Numbered from the stretch's first letter, positions 23,772-33,386 are shown. The stretch: 64,000 bases of DNA from CAKRJP01 sp963658085 (GCA_963658085.1 CAVKOU010000002.1:87057-151056); one strand, 5' to 3'. Notes: a model not told the origin generated them from the letters alone. Numbers and translations: made by a program.

Positions 23772-25553
23772 ATGAAATACCTATCGAAGTATATGGCGAT
23801 GTACAAAAAAGAGAGTATTCTGGCTCCTTTGTTTAAAATGTTGGAAGCATTGTTTGATCTTTTTGTACCAATCGTAGTGGCGCGTATTATTAACGTGGGA
23901 ATTGTGCAAAAAGACACAAAATATATTTTATCCTGTTGTGGCTTGTTGATCTTGATGGCGATCATTGGATTGAGCTGCAGTTTTACAGCGCAGTATTTTG
24001 CGGCAAAATCAGCAACCGGATGTGCTACAGAGCTTCGTCATGAGTTATTTGCTCATATTCAGGGGCTGGGCTTTTCGGAAGTGGACACCATAGGAACCAG
24101 CACCTTGATTACCAGAATGACCAGTGATATTAATCAGGTTCAGAATGGTATCAATTTGTTCTTGCGTTTGTTCTTACGAAGCCCGTTTATCGTGTTTGGT
24201 GCTATGATCATGGCTTTTACGATCAATGTAAAGATCGCATTGATATTTGTAATCACGATTCCGGTTCTGGCGATTATTGTATTTGGTATTATGCGTCTGA
24301 CATCGCCTATGTACAAACAGGTTCAAAATCGTTTGGATAAGGTGACAGGAATTACCAGAGAAAACTTATCAGGAGTGCGTGTGGTACGAGCTTTTGGAAA
24401 AGAGGAAGAAGAGGTTTCGAGATTTAAGGAGGCCAACACAGATTTGGTGAATTTACAGATCGGTGTGGGACATGTATCGGCCCTTATGAATCCATTGACC
24501 TATGTTGTGGTAAATCTGGGAATTATTGCGATTATTAATTCAGGTGCTGTGGCAGTAAACAGTGGGATTCTTTTAAGTGGAGATATTGTTGCATTAGTAA
24601 ATTACATGAGCCAGATTTTGGTAGAACTAGTGAAACTTGCAAACCTTGTAGTTTCTATTAGTAAGGCAATGGCTAGTCTGAGTCGTGTAGAAAATGTATT
24701 AGATACAGAAAATTCTATGAAATTTGTAGAAGACTCTAAAGAAATTTCTAAGGAGACTTCCAAGAAGTCTTCCGAGAAGGCTGGAGATAAAAGGGATGAA
24801 AACAAAGAAATTATAAAGTTTCAAAATGTCTCTCTTAGATATGAAGGAGCAGGAGAGGAAGCATTGAGCGATATCTCCTTTTGTGTAAAAAAAGGAGAGA
24901 CTGTGGGGGTTATTGGAGGGACCGGAAGTGGTAAGTCTTCTTTGGTAAATTTGATTCCTAGATTTTACGATGCTACTAAAGGACAAGTGTTTTTTTATGG
25001 AAAACCAATACAAAATTGGAGTAGAGAAGATCTACGAAAGCAGATTTCTGTAGTAATGCAGAGGGCGCAATTGTTTGCGGGCACCATTCGCTCCAACATG
25101 TTATGGGGAAAGAAAGATGCTACAGATGAAGAAATCTGGAAAGCATTACAGATTGCCCAGGCAGAAGAATTTGTAAATTCAAAGCCTGGAAAATTAGAGG
25201 AGGAAATTGAACAGGGCGGTCGGAATCTTTCGGGAGGACAACGACAGAGACTTACCATAGCAAGAGCCCTTGTTGCAGAACCGAAGATTTTAATTTTAGA
25301 TGATAGTGCCAGTGCCTTGGATTATGCCACGGATGCAGCATTAAGAAAATCCTTAAAGGAATTGCCGGAGGATACAACCGTTGTTATCGTATCCCAGCGT
25401 ACTTCAAGTTTGCAACATGCAGATCAGATTCTAGTCTTGGACGACGGAGAACTTGTGGGAACAGGAACTCATCAGGAGTTGTTAAATAGCTGTGAAGTAT
25501 ATCGTGAAATTTACGAGAGTCAATTCCAGAAAGGAGATGAGTGCCATGGCTAA
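23772..25553 (+). CDS. ABC exporter half-transporter with degenerate catalytic site
   Basis: The 593-residue protein fuses a six-helix exporter domain (about 10-320) to an ATPase domain. Walker A is GGTGSGKS (382-389) and the signature LSGGQRQR is intact. Walker B reads LILDDS with D511 in place of the catalytic glutamate, and the switch histidine is replaced in VSQRTSS. These are the marks of the degenerate half of heterodimeric exporters such as BmrC or TM287. A charged linker rich in K, E and S (about 317-345) separates the two domains. ATG 23772 follows GGAGG by eight bases. The partner gene overlaps its end by eight bases, so the two form one exporter. The substrate is unknown; multidrug or lipid export is usual. 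Confidence 0.92.
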   Translation: MKYLSKYMAMYKKESILAPLFKMLEALFDLFVPIVVARIINVGIVQKDTKYILSCCGLLILMAIIGLSCSFTAQYFAAKSATGCATELRHELFAHIQGLGFSEVDTIGTSTLITRMTSDINQVQNGINLFLRLFLRSPFIVFGAMIMAFTINVKIALIFVITIPVLAIIVFGIMRLTSPMYKQVQNRLDKVTGITRENLSGVRVVRAFGKEEEEVSRFKEANTDLVNLQIGVGHVSALMNPLTYVVVNLGIIAIINSGAVAVNSGILLSGDIVALVNYMSQILVELVKLANLVVSISKAMASLSRVENVLDTENSMKFVEDSKEISKETSKKSSEKAGDKRDENKEIIKFQNVSLRYEGAGEEALSDISFCVKKGETVGVIGGTGSGKSSLVNLIPRFYDATKGQVFFYGKPIQNWSREDLRKQISVVMQRAQLFAGTIRSNMLWGKKDATDEEIWKALQIAQAEEFVNSKPGKLEEEIEQGGRNLSGGQRQRLTIARALVAEPKILILDDSASALDYATDAALRKSLKELPEDTTVVIVSQRTSSLQHADQILVLDDGELVGTGTHQELLNSCEVYREIYESQFQKGDECHG

Positions 25554-27315
25554 TCAAACACTTGAAAAAAAGAGGTCTTCAAAAAAGAATAAAGATACAT
25601 TAGTGCGAGTATTGGGATATATAAAACCCTATAGATTCTTTGTTTTGCTAAGCATTCTATGTGCAGCCATTAGCGTGGGAGCTCAGCTTTTGGTTCCCAT
25701 TTATTGTGGAAATGCCATTGACTATATGATTGGAAAAGGAGCAGTGGATATAGATAGTATCCGTGGAATCATAGGTTCCATATTTGTTGCCACAGTTGTT
25801 ACGGCAATTGTACAGTGGATTCTTGCTTCCTGTAACAATCGAATCACTTTTTGTGTATCAAGGGATCTTAGAAATGATGCTCTTGAGAAGATTCAAAAGC
25901 TACCTCTTAGCTATTTAGATGGGCACGCATCGGGGGATTTGGTGAGCCGTGTGGTTGCAGATGTGGATACTTTTGCCGATGGATTACTCATGGGATTTAC
26001 TCAGCTTTTTACCGGAGTTCTAACTATCTTAGGTACTTTAGGATTTATGTTGTCTGTTAATATCATCATCACTTTGGTGGTGGTATGTTTGACTCCATTG
26101 AGTTTGTTTGTAGCAAAGTTTATCGCTAGCCATACCTATGAATTTTTTCAGAAACAGACAAAGGTTCGTGGAGAGGAAACTGCACTGGTAAATGAATTGA
26201 TTGAGGGACAGAAAATCGTCAGAGCCTTTGGTCATGAGGAACAAAGTCTGCATGACTTTGATGAAGTGAATCTCAGACTTAGAGAGATTAGCTTAAAGGC
26301 GGTATTCTTCTCCAGCCTTACAAATCCAAGTACAAGATTGATCAATAATATTGTATATGCAGGTGTAGGATTGGCAGGCGCTATGTATGCAGTAGCCGGG
26401 GGAATCACGGTAGGCCAGTTAAGTATTTTCTTGAGTTATGCAAGTCAGTATGCCAAGCCTTTTAATGAAATTTCCGGAGTGGTAACAGAACTTCAAAATG
26501 CTTTGGCTTGTGCGGCAAGAATTTATGAACTTTTAGATGAGCCGGATCAGGTGGAGGAAGCGGCAGATGCCGTTGAATTAGAAAGCGATGGCCATGTGAA
26601 GCTTAGCCATGTGAAGTTTAGCTACGTGAAAGATAGACCATTAATTGAAGATTTTAATTTGGAAGTTCAACCGGGACAGAGGATTGCTATCGTAGGTCCT
26701 ACCGGTTGTGGAAAAACCACGCTGATTAATCTTCTGATGAGATTTTACGATGTAGACAGTGGAGAAATTCGGGTAAAAGATACGGACATCCGTAGGATGA
26801 CAAGAAAATCTCTGCGAGGAAATTACGGAATGGTGCTTCAGGATACTTGGTTGAAGGCGGGGACCATCGGGGAAAATATTGCCTATGGAAAGCCGGAGGC
26901 TACGAAGGAAGAAATTGTTGCGGCGGCTAAGGCGGCCAAGGCCGATGGATTCATCCGAAGACTTCCAAAGGGATATGATACCGTTATAGCGGAAGACGGA
27001 GGAAATATAAGTCAGGGACAAAAACAGTTGTTGTGTATTGCCAGAGTAATGCTTTGTTTGCCGCCTATGCTTATTTTGGATGAGGCAACCAGTAGTATAG
27101 ATACTCGTACGGAAATAAAAATACAAGCCGCTTTTGCCCATATGATGCAGGGAAGAACCAGCTTTATTGTTGCCCACAGATTGTCTACAATTAGAGAGGC
27201 GGATGTGATCCTGGTTATGAAGGATGGTCATATCATAGAACAGGGGAATCATGAGAAGCTTATGGAAGCAGATGGCTTCTATGCAAATCTATATAACAGC
27301 CAGTTTGCAATTTAG
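25546..27315 (+). CDS. ABC exporter half-transporter with canonical catalytic residues
   Basis: The 589-residue partner has a six-helix domain and an ATPase domain with Walker A (GPTGCGKTT), Walker B LILDEA (D512, E513) and a canonical switch region IVAHRLST. Its signature motif reads ISQGQKQ rather than LSGGQ. In heterodimers this pattern means that one ATP site is intact (this Walker B with the partner's LSGGQ) and the other is degenerate. ATG 25546 lies inside the end of the first gene; GGAG is nine bases upstream. Longer frames from 25492 or 25537 lack usable spacing. Both halves together should export a hydrophobic compound or peptide. Confidence 0.92.
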   Translation: MANQTLEKKRSSKKNKDTLVRVLGYIKPYRFFVLLSILCAAISVGAQLLVPIYCGNAIDYMIGKGAVDIDSIRGIIGSIFVATVVTAIVQWILASCNNRITFCVSRDLRNDALEKIQKLPLSYLDGHASGDLVSRVVADVDTFADGLLMGFTQLFTGVLTILGTLGFMLSVNIIITLVVVCLTPLSLFVAKFIASHTYEFFQKQTKVRGEETALVNELIEGQKIVRAFGHEEQSLHDFDEVNLRLREISLKAVFFSSLTNPSTRLINNIVYAGVGLAGAMYAVAGGITVGQLSIFLSYASQYAKPFNEISGVVTELQNALACAARIYELLDEPDQVEEAADAVELESDGHVKLSHVKFSYVKDRPLIEDFNLEVQPGQRIAIVGPTGCGKTTLINLLMRFYDVDSGEIRVKDTDIRRMTRKSLRGNYGMVLQDTWLKAGTIGENIAYGKPEATKEEIVAAAKAAKADGFIRRLPKGYDTVIAEDGGNISQGQKQLLCIARVMLCLPPMLILDEATSSIDTRTEIKIQAAFAHMMQGRTSFIVAHRLSTIREADVILVMKDGHIIEQGNHEKLMEADGFYANLYNSQFAI

Positions 27316-27453
27316 GAATCATGCGCCTTTACAACTATAGAAAAGTAAGAAAGCTATGAGTTGAAATTCTTCTTTGTCGGACTTCTTTGAAATGTATTGT
27401 TGAAATTGCATAAAAAACATAGGTGTAGATTGTAAAAATATACAATAAGACGG

Positions 27454-27471
27454 ATGTTAAAAAAATAACGT
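27454..27471. promoter_or_regulatory. Candidate Rex operator at the adhE promoter
   Basis: ATGTTAAAAAAATAACGT matches about 10 of the 14 fixed positions of the Rex consensus TTGTTAA-N4-TTAACAA and lies just upstream of the -35 box. adhE is a classical Rex target in Clostridia, so redox (NADH/NAD) control is likely. Confidence 0.5.
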
Positions 27472-27478
27472 TAAAGTA

Positions 27479-27507
27479 TTGACAATCTATTTTTGATGAA
27501 TTATACT
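27479..27507 (+). promoter_or_regulatory. Strong sigma-A promoter of adhE
   Basis: TTGACA (27479-27484) and TATACT (27502-27507) are 17 bases apart. The transcript would start near 27514, about 50 bases before the start codon. Confidence 0.85.
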
Positions 27508-27563
27508 TCCAAATGTAATCACAAATGATTCAAAAATGATTCTAAACTATGGGAGGCATAATC

Positions 27564-30215
27564 ATGGCAAAGAAGAAAGAAAATGAAACAGTAGCACCAG
27601 AGGCAGTAGCTGAAACAGTCGTACCAGAGGTAGTAGACAGTGTTGAATCCTTACATGCGAAGTTGAAAGCAATGAGAGAGGCGCAGGCAAAATTCGCTAC
27701 CTATACACAGGAGCAGGTAGATAAGATTTTCTACGAAGCAGCAATGGCAGCGAATAAGATGCGTATTCCACTTGCTAAGCAGGCTGTAGAAGAGACTGGA
27801 AGAGGTATTGTAGAAGATAAGGTTATCAAGAACCATTACGCAGCAGAGTATATCTACAATGCTTACAAGAACACAAAGACCTGCGGGGTTATTGAAGAGG
27901 ATACCGCATACGGAATTAAGAAAGTTGCAGAGCCTATCGGTGTTGTTGCAGCCGTTATTCCTACAACAAACCCGACTTCAACAGCAATCTTTAAGACATT
28001 AATTTGTTTGAAGACAAGAAATGCAATCATCATCAGCCCACATCCGGCAGCAAAAGCTTGTACAATCGCTGCAGCAAAGGTTGTTTTGGACGCGGCAGTT
28101 AAGGCCGGAGCTCCAGAAGGAATTATCGGATGGATCGATACTCCTTCACTTGAGTTGACAACAACTGTTATGGCAGAGGCTGATATCATCCTGGCAACAG
28201 GTGGTCCTGGAATGGTTAAATCAGCATACTCTTCAGGAAAGCCGGCATTAGGTGTTGGTGCAGGTAACACTCCTGTAATCATTGATGATACTGCAGATAT
28301 TAAAGTAGCAGTTAACTCTATTATTCACTCTAAGACATTTGATAACGGAATGATCTGTGCATCAGAGCAGTCTGTTACAGTACTTGATAGTATTTATGAT
28401 GAAGTTAAGAAGGAATTTGCTTATCGTGGATGCTACTTCTTAAAACAGGGCGAAGAGCTTGATAAAGTAAGAAAGACTATCATTGTAAATGGAGCATTAA
28501 ACAATAAGATTCCTGGAAAATCAGCATATGAGATTGCTAAGTTGGCAGGAGTTGACGTTCCGGAAAGCACCAAGATCTTAATTGGCGAGGTTGAATCTGT
28601 TGATATTTCTGAGGAATTTGCTCATGAGAAATTATCTCCGGTTCTTGGAATGTACAGAGCAAAGACATTTGATGAGGCTCTTGAGAAAGCAAAACAGTTA
28701 GTAGCGGACGGTGGATACGGACATACTTCTTCTCTTTATGTTCATCCTGCTGAGACAGAGAAGATCGCAAAACATGCAGAAGCTATGAAGACTTGCCGTA
28801 TTCTTATTAATACACCTTCTTCACACGGTGGAATCGGAGATCTTTACAACTTTAAGGTTTCTCCATCTCTTACACTTGGATGTGGATCCTGGGGCGGAAA
28901 CTCAGTATCTGAGAACGTAGGTGTTAAACACCTTCTGAACACCAAGATCGTTGCTGAGAGGAGAGAGAATATGTTGTGGCTTAGAACACCTGAGAAGGTA
29001 TACTTTAAGAAGGGATGTATGCCAGTAGCTCTTGACGAACTGGGAACAGTTATGAACAAGAAGAAAGCATTTATTGTTACTGACTCCTTCTTATATCAGA
29101 ATGGATATGTAAAACCGATTGAAGAGAAGTTAGACCAGATGGGTATCAAGCATACCTGCTTCTACGAAGTTGCACCAGATCCGACTCTTCAGTGTGCAAG
29201 ACGTGGTGTTGAGCAGATTCGTCAGTTTGAGCCAGATACAATCATCGCACTTGGTGGTGGATCAGCAATGGATGCCGGTAAGATTATGTGGATCATGTAT
29301 GAGCATCCGGAAGCAAACTTCGAAGACATGGCTATGGACTTCATGGATATTCGTAAGAGAGTATTTACCTTCCCTAAGATGGGAGAGAAAGCTTACTTTG
29401 TAGCAATTCCTACATCTTCAGGAACAGGTTCTGAGGTTACACCTTTCGCAATCATTACAGATGCAGACACAGGCGTTAAATGGCCAATCGCTGACTACGC
29501 TTTAATGCCTAACATGGCTATCGTAGATGTAGATAATATGATGACTCAGCCTAAGGGATTGACAAGCGCATCAGGTATCGACGTAATGACTCATGCAATT
29601 GAGGCATACGTTTCAATGCTGGCAACAGATTATACAGACGGATTTGCTATGAAGGCGGCAAAATTAGTATTTGATTATCTTCCATCTGCATATGAGAACG
29701 GTGCAAAAGATCCAATCGCTCGTGAGAAGATGGCGAACGCTTCATGCCTTGCAGGTCTTGCATTTGCAAATGCATTCCTTGGAGTGAACCACTCTATGGC
29801 TCACAAATTAGGAGCTTTCCATCACTTGCCACATGGTGTTGCTAACGCAGTTATCCTTACAGAAGTTATGAGATACAATGCTGCAGAAGTTCCAACCAGA
29901 ATGGGAACATTCTCACAGTATGATTATCCGAAGACATTATCCAGATATGCAGAACTTGGACGTTACGTAGGATGCACAGGTAAGACTGATGAAGAAGTAT
30001 TTGAGAACTTCATTGCAAGATTAGAGGAACTCAAAGAGAAGATCGGTATCAAGAAGACCATCAAGGATTATGGTATCGATGAGAAGTACTTCTTAGATAC
30101 ATTGGATGACATGGTAGAGCAGGCATTCAATGATCAGTGTACAGCTGCAAACCCAAGATATCCACTTATGAAGGAAATCAAAGAAATCTACTTAAAGTGC
30201 TACTATGGCAAATAA
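27564..30215 (+). CDS. adhE: Bifunctional acetaldehyde-CoA/alcohol dehydrogenase
   Basis: The 883-residue protein joins a CoA-acylating aldehyde dehydrogenase (about 30-455) to an iron-dependent alcohol dehydrogenase (about 465-883). C265 in GMICASEQS is the catalytic cysteine. The second half has GGGSAMDAGK and the iron ligand region (DVMTHAIEAYVS, MAHKLGAFHHLPHG). It reduces acetyl-CoA to ethanol with two NADH, regenerating NAD during fermentation; AdhE usually forms spirosomes. An extra N-terminal segment of about 25 residues, rich in A, E, P and V, is unlike E. coli AdhE. ATG 27564 is preceded by GGGAGG at seven bases; the ATG at 27549 overlaps that site. Codon use suggests high expression. 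Confidence 0.97.
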   Translation: MAKKKENETVAPEAVAETVVPEVVDSVESLHAKLKAMREAQAKFATYTQEQVDKIFYEAAMAANKMRIPLAKQAVEETGRGIVEDKVIKNHYAAEYIYNAYKNTKTCGVIEEDTAYGIKKVAEPIGVVAAVIPTTNPTSTAIFKTLICLKTRNAIIISPHPAAKACTIAAAKVVLDAAVKAGAPEGIIGWIDTPSLELTTTVMAEADIILATGGPGMVKSAYSSGKPALGVGAGNTPVIIDDTADIKVAVNSIIHSKTFDNGMICASEQSVTVLDSIYDEVKKEFAYRGCYFLKQGEELDKVRKTIIVNGALNNKIPGKSAYEIAKLAGVDVPESTKILIGEVESVDISEEFAHEKLSPVLGMYRAKTFDEALEKAKQLVADGGYGHTSSLYVHPAETEKIAKHAEAMKTCRILINTPSSHGGIGDLYNFKVSPSLTLGCGSWGGNSVSENVGVKHLLNTKIVAERRENMLWLRTPEKVYFKKGCMPVALDELGTVMNKKKAFIVTDSFLYQNGYVKPIEEKLDQMGIKHTCFYEVAPDPTLQCARRGVEQIRQFEPDTIIALGGGSAMDAGKIMWIMYEHPEANFEDMAMDFMDIRKRVFTFPKMGEKAYFVAIPTSSGTGSEVTPFAIITDADTGVKWPIADYALMPNMAIVDVDNMMTQPKGLTSASGIDVMTHAIEAYVSMLATDYTDGFAMKAAKLVFDYLPSAYENGAKDPIAREKMANASCLAGLAFANAFLGVNHSMAHKLGAFHHLPHGVANAVILTEVMRYNAAEVPTRMGTFSQYDYPKTLSRYAELGRYVGCTGKTDEEVFENFIARLEELKEKIGIKKTIKDYGIDEKYFLDTLDDMVEQAFNDQCTAANPRYPLMKEIKEIYLKCYYGK

Positions 30216-30240
30216 ATTGTAGAAGCAAAACTAAGTGTTA

Positions 30241-30274
30241 TACATATCCAATGAATATCATTGGATATGTGTAA
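30241..30274 (+). other. Perfect hairpin after adhE
   Basis: ACATATCCAATGA and TCATTGGATATGT pair fully around ATA. No T run follows, so it may protect the 3' end of the adhE transcript rather than end it. Confidence 0.6.
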
Positions 30275-30310
30275 TAGAAATATAGGATATGCCTCCTATA
30301 TGGATATATA

Positions 30311-30347
30311 AATCCCTCCGAATACATAGATTCGGAGGGATTTTTGT
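30311..30347 (+). terminator. Terminator downstream of adhE
   Basis: AATCCCTCCGAAT (30311-30323) pairs with ATTCGGAGGGATT (30330-30342), followed by TTTTG. Confidence 0.88.
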
Positions 30348-30384
30348 GTTAAAATAAAGTCACGGATTGGAAGGAGAATAAGCC

Positions 30385-30978
30385 TTGAGAGTAGAAGCGC
30401 ATAGAGCACCCGTTACCTTTGTTCTTGTAGCAATCAATGTGGTCGTATTTTTTGCACTTTCTTTATTTGGAAGAACAGAAGATGGAGCATATATGATACA
30501 GCACGGTGCAGTATATTTGCCTTTGATGGAATCAACCGGAGAATTTTATCAACTTTTTACCAGTATGTTCTTACATTTTGGATTCCAACATTTGATGAAT
30601 AATATGTTGATGTTGTTGGTTATGGGAATCGTGCTGGAACCGGAGCTTGGGTCTGTAAAATACTTGATTTTATACATTGTCAGTGGACTTGGTGGGAATT
30701 TACTTTCTGCAGGTTTTGAAATCATGACCGATGACTTTTCGGTATCAGCCGGAGCCTCGGGGGCAATCTTCGGAGTAGTGGGAGGTCTTATTTATCTGGC
30801 TATTCTAGGGAGAGGACGAATTGGAAAGCTTACAGAGAGAGGACTGATTTTTTTAGTTCTCATGAACATTTATTACGGTGTAACAAGTACCGGAGTTGAC
30901 AACATGGCTCATATTGGAGGACTGATTGTTGGATTCATAATGGCGGTATTTTTGTATAGAAGGAAGGAGAGAAGGTAA
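30385..30978 (+). CDS. Rhomboid family intramembrane serine protease
   Basis: The 197-residue protein has about six membrane helices with the rhomboid signatures: HFGFQHLMNNM, catalytic S125 in GASGAIFG and catalytic H176 in AHIGG. It should cleave membrane protein substrates within the bilayer. The start is TTG 30385, with AAGGAG eight bases upstream and no ATG nearby. The HIT gene begins one base after its stop codon, so they are co-transcribed. The substrate is unknown. Confidence 0.92.
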   Translation: MRVEAHRAPVTFVLVAINVVVFFALSLFGRTEDGAYMIQHGAVYLPLMESTGEFYQLFTSMFLHFGFQHLMNNMLMLLVMGIVLEPELGSVKYLILYIVSGLGGNLLSAGFEIMTDDFSVSAGASGAIFGVVGGLIYLAILGRGRIGKLTERGLIFLVLMNIYYGVTSTGVDNMAHIGGLIVGFIMAVFLYRRKERR

Positions 30979-30979
30979 A

Positions 30980-31396
30980 ATGAAGGACGATAATTGTATT
31001 TTTTGTAAATTAGCAAATGGGGAAATTCCAACATCTACGTTGTATGAGGACGATGACTTTCGTGTCATCTTAGATGCCAGCCCAGCCACGAAGGGGCATG
31101 CGCTTATTTTGCCAAAGGAGCACTATGCGGATCTGTATGAGCTGGATGATGCTGTTGTGCCAAGGGTTTTTGCGTTGGCTAAGAAGATGATTACAAAGCT
31201 TACACCAATTCTTGGGTGTGACGGTTATAATATTGTGCAGAACAATAAAGAGGCAGCTGGTCAGACAGTATTTCATTTCCATATGCATTTGATTCCAAGA
31301 TATAAGAAGGACAAGGCAGGATTTGGCTGGAATATGGGTTCTTTAAAGGATGCCGATAGGGATGAGATTCTGGCAAAGATACAAGAACAAGAATAA
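30980..31396 (+). CDS. HIT family nucleotide hydrolase
   Basis: The 138-residue protein has the histidine triad HFHMH (H99, H101, H103) followed by LIPRY, and an N-terminal CIFC (C6, C9) that with histidines can bind zinc as in Hint-type proteins. HIT proteins hydrolyse purine nucleoside phosphoramidates or aminoacyl-adenylates. GGAGAGAAGG upstream supports the ATG. It follows the rhomboid gene directly and precedes a sigma factor gene by about 60 bases. Substrate in the cell is not known. Confidence 0.92.
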   Translation: MKDDNCIFCKLANGEIPTSTLYEDDDFRVILDASPATKGHALILPKEHYADLYELDDAVVPRVFALAKKMITKLTPILGCDGYNIVQNNKEAAGQTVFHFHMHLIPRYKKDKAGFGWNMGSLKDADRDEILAKIQEQE

Positions 31397-31454
31397 GAAT
31401 AGAAATAAAAATAATAACACAAACTGTATAAAAGGATGCTGAGGTCGAAATTGT

Positions 31455-32147
31455 TTGATCTTAGTGTCATATAAGAAAAAGGATATCGCATTGGGGAAAC
31501 GACGGAATATGGATCCGGAGGATATGGAGATGCTTTATGAAAAGCACAGGAACCGGATCTATCAGAAAGCAAAGAATAATTCCGTCAACGAATACATTGT
31601 AGAGGAAATGATACAGGAAGCATTTCTTAGGCTTTATTGTGAGAGCACAGATATTCCCGCGGAGGCTGTTGATAAATGGCTGTCAGTAACGGTGGAGCAC
31701 CTGATCATTGACTATGTTCGTCATTATTATCGAGAGGAACTAGTAAATGATTCGGGATGGGAGGCTAGAATTGAGAAGTTGGGAAGGGATTTTGAGAAAA
31801 ATTTTGGGGAGAATCCGGAAGAGACACTGTTTAGGGAATTAAAGGACAGAGAGTATCATATGTTTTTGAAAGAATTTTGGGAAGATCTTTATTCTCATAA
31901 CCAACAGTGGCATCAGGCTTTGTGGCTTACTTGTGTGCAGAAAAAATCTCGGCAGGAAGTTGCAGAAGTCATGGATGTTAGTAAGGATTCTGTCAGGGGA
32001 TTGCTATATAGAGTAAGACAATGGATTAGTTGTAATTACGGACAAAAGTATCTTCAGTTGCGAAATGATGAATGGTGTGACGAAACGTCACGTCAAAGCA
32101 AGGAAAGCGGTGAATATTCACTTGATAAAGACCGGCCGGTTATATAA
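31455..32147 (+). CDS. Sigma-70 family (ECF-like) RNA polymerase sigma factor
   Basis: The protein has a region 2 (about 22-95; LYEKHRNRIYQKA, IVEEMIQEAFLRLY, TVEHLIIDYVRHY) and a region 4 helix-turn-helix near residues 170-200 (KKSRQEVAEVMDVSKDSVRGLLYRVR). There is no region 3, as in ECF sigma factors. TTG 31455 is used with GAGG about ten bases upstream; ATG 31509 (MDPEDMEML, 212 aa) is an equally good start by domain layout. No anti-sigma factor gene is adjacent: the next gene is convergent murG. The tail after the helix-turn-helix (about 30 residues, hydrophilic) is not recognised. What it transcribes cannot be told from the window. Confidence 0.82.
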   Translation: MILVSYKKKDIALGKRRNMDPEDMEMLYEKHRNRIYQKAKNNSVNEYIVEEMIQEAFLRLYCESTDIPAEAVDKWLSVTVEHLIIDYVRHYYREELVNDSGWEARIEKLGRDFEKNFGENPEETLFRELKDREYHMFLKEFWEDLYSHNQQWHQALWLTCVQKKSRQEVAEVMDVSKDSVRGLLYRVRQWISCNYGQKYLQLRNDEWCDETSRQSKESGEYSLDKDRPVI

Positions 32148-32185
32148 AGACTGCTGAAACCCTAGTTTCAGAATGGCGATTTATC

Positions 32186-32256
32186 AAAAAAGGCCCGTGT
32201 CTGGATTGGATTTTTCGATAGAACGATCGAAGAAAAAATCCGGATACGGGCCTTTT
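32186..32256. terminator. Bidirectional terminator between the sigma factor gene and murG
   Basis: AAAAGGCCCGT and ACGGGCCTTTT form the base of a long imperfect stem, and inner GGATT/AATCC parts also pair. It separates convergent genes. Confidence 0.8.
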
Positions 32257-32268
32257 GAGGTGTTGTGT

Positions 32269-33336
32269 TTATTTTTTTGCTAAGCTTTCAATGAGGTCAA
32301 TGATAATGTCTATAGAATTCTGTTGGGCAGAAAGCTTCATGGCCTCGATGTACGTTTCTCGGTTTTGGTACAGATCTTGAATGGTTTTTAACAGAAGTTC
32401 TGGGGATAATTCTTCCTCTTCTAAGACCTTGCTGTATCCCTGGTGTTCGAAGGATCTTGCATTTAAAATTTGATCGCCCCTACTTGCATTGGCTGATAAA
32501 GGAATCAGGAGGTTCGGTTTGTGAAGGGCTAACAATTCGCAGATGGCATTGGCACCGGCTCTAGAGATCACAAGATCCGTCAGAGCAAAGAGGTCTTTTA
32601 ACTCATCTTGGATATATTCATATTGTACATAACCATCCAATGCACTTAGAGTGGCATCTACTTTTCCACGACCACAAAGATGGATTACCTGAAAATCCTT
32701 CAAAAGCTCAGGAAGGATGCTGCGAACTGCTTCGTTTACCGCTACAGAACCCAGACTTCCACCCATTACCATGATTACAGGCTTGTCTGATGTAAATCCA
32801 ACCATTTCTTTCGCTTTAAAAGCATTTCCAGACAGAAGTTCCTGCCTGATAGGGGAACCCGTAAGGACAGCTTTTCCTGCTGGCAGATGCTCTAAAGTCT
32901 CAGGGAAATTGCAGCATACCTTAGAAGCGGAAGGGATGGAAAGCTTGTTGGCAAGTCCCGGGGTCATATCTGATTCATGGATAATCGTGGGTACATGTCT
33001 GCTTTTTCCTGCCAGTACCACGGGAACGGATACGAATCCGCCCTTAGAAAAAATAACATCTGGCTTGAGAATCTTCACCAGGCGTTTGGCTTCACGAAAA
33101 CCTTTGATCACTCGGAATGGGTCTGTGAAATTCTGCCAGCTAAAATACCGGCGAAGCTTTCCGGAAGAAATTCCATGATAGGGAATACCCATCTGCTCAA
33201 TGAGTTCCTTCTCCATTCCGTTGTAAGATCCAATATAATGGATGTCATATTGCAATTCTTTTAGTCGTGGCAATAACGCGATATTTGGCGTTACATGTCC
33301 GGCCGTGCCACCACCAGTTAAGATAATACGTTTCAT
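32269..33336 (-). CDS. murG: UDP-N-acetylglucosamine transferase, lipid II synthesis
   Basis: The 355-residue protein starts MKRIILTGGGTAGHVTPN, the donor-site glycine loop of MurG. It also has GGFVSVPV, HESDMTPGLANK, GGSLGS and the C-terminal SRAGANAICEL. It transfers GlcNAc to lipid I on the inner face of the membrane to make lipid II. The ATG at 33336 has TGGAGG just upstream; an in-frame extension to 33357 is not needed. It is a single gene here, away from any division and cell wall cluster, with its own promoter at 33387-33414 and a dyad in its leader. Other Clostridia carry extra MurG-like proteins, so a paralogue elsewhere is possible. Confidence 0.93.
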   Translation of the reverse strand: MKRIILTGGGTAGHVTPNIALLPRLKELQYDIHYIGSYNGMEKELIEQMGIPYHGISSGKLRRYFSWQNFTDPFRVIKGFREAKRLVKILKPDVIFSKGGFVSVPVVLAGKSRHVPTIIHESDMTPGLANKLSIPSASKVCCNFPETLEHLPAGKAVLTGSPIRQELLSGNAFKAKEMVGFTSDKPVIMVMGGSLGSVAVNEAVRSILPELLKDFQVIHLCGRGKVDATLSALDGYVQYEYIQDELKDLFALTDLVISRAGANAICELLALHKPNLLIPLSANASRGDQILNARSFEHQGYSKVLEEEELSPELLLKTIQDLYQNRETYIEAMKLSAQQNSIDIIIDLIESLAKK

Positions 33337-33349
33337 AAAAACCTCCAGC

Positions 33350-33365
33350 AGTACCAAAGGGTACT
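33350..33365. promoter_or_regulatory. Dyad AGTACC-AAAG-GGTACT in the murG leader
   Basis: The perfect dyad lies between the predicted murG transcription start and its ribosome binding site. Its core TACCAAAGGGTA recurs at 34040-34051 in the TSCPD promoter, so one regulator may bind both. Confidence 0.5.
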
Positions 33366-33386
33366 AAAAATGATATATATAGTTCT

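Noticed and set aside
26641..27252. 203-codon minus-strand frame inside the second ABC gene
   Set aside because: It is an antisense shadow of the conserved ATPase domain.
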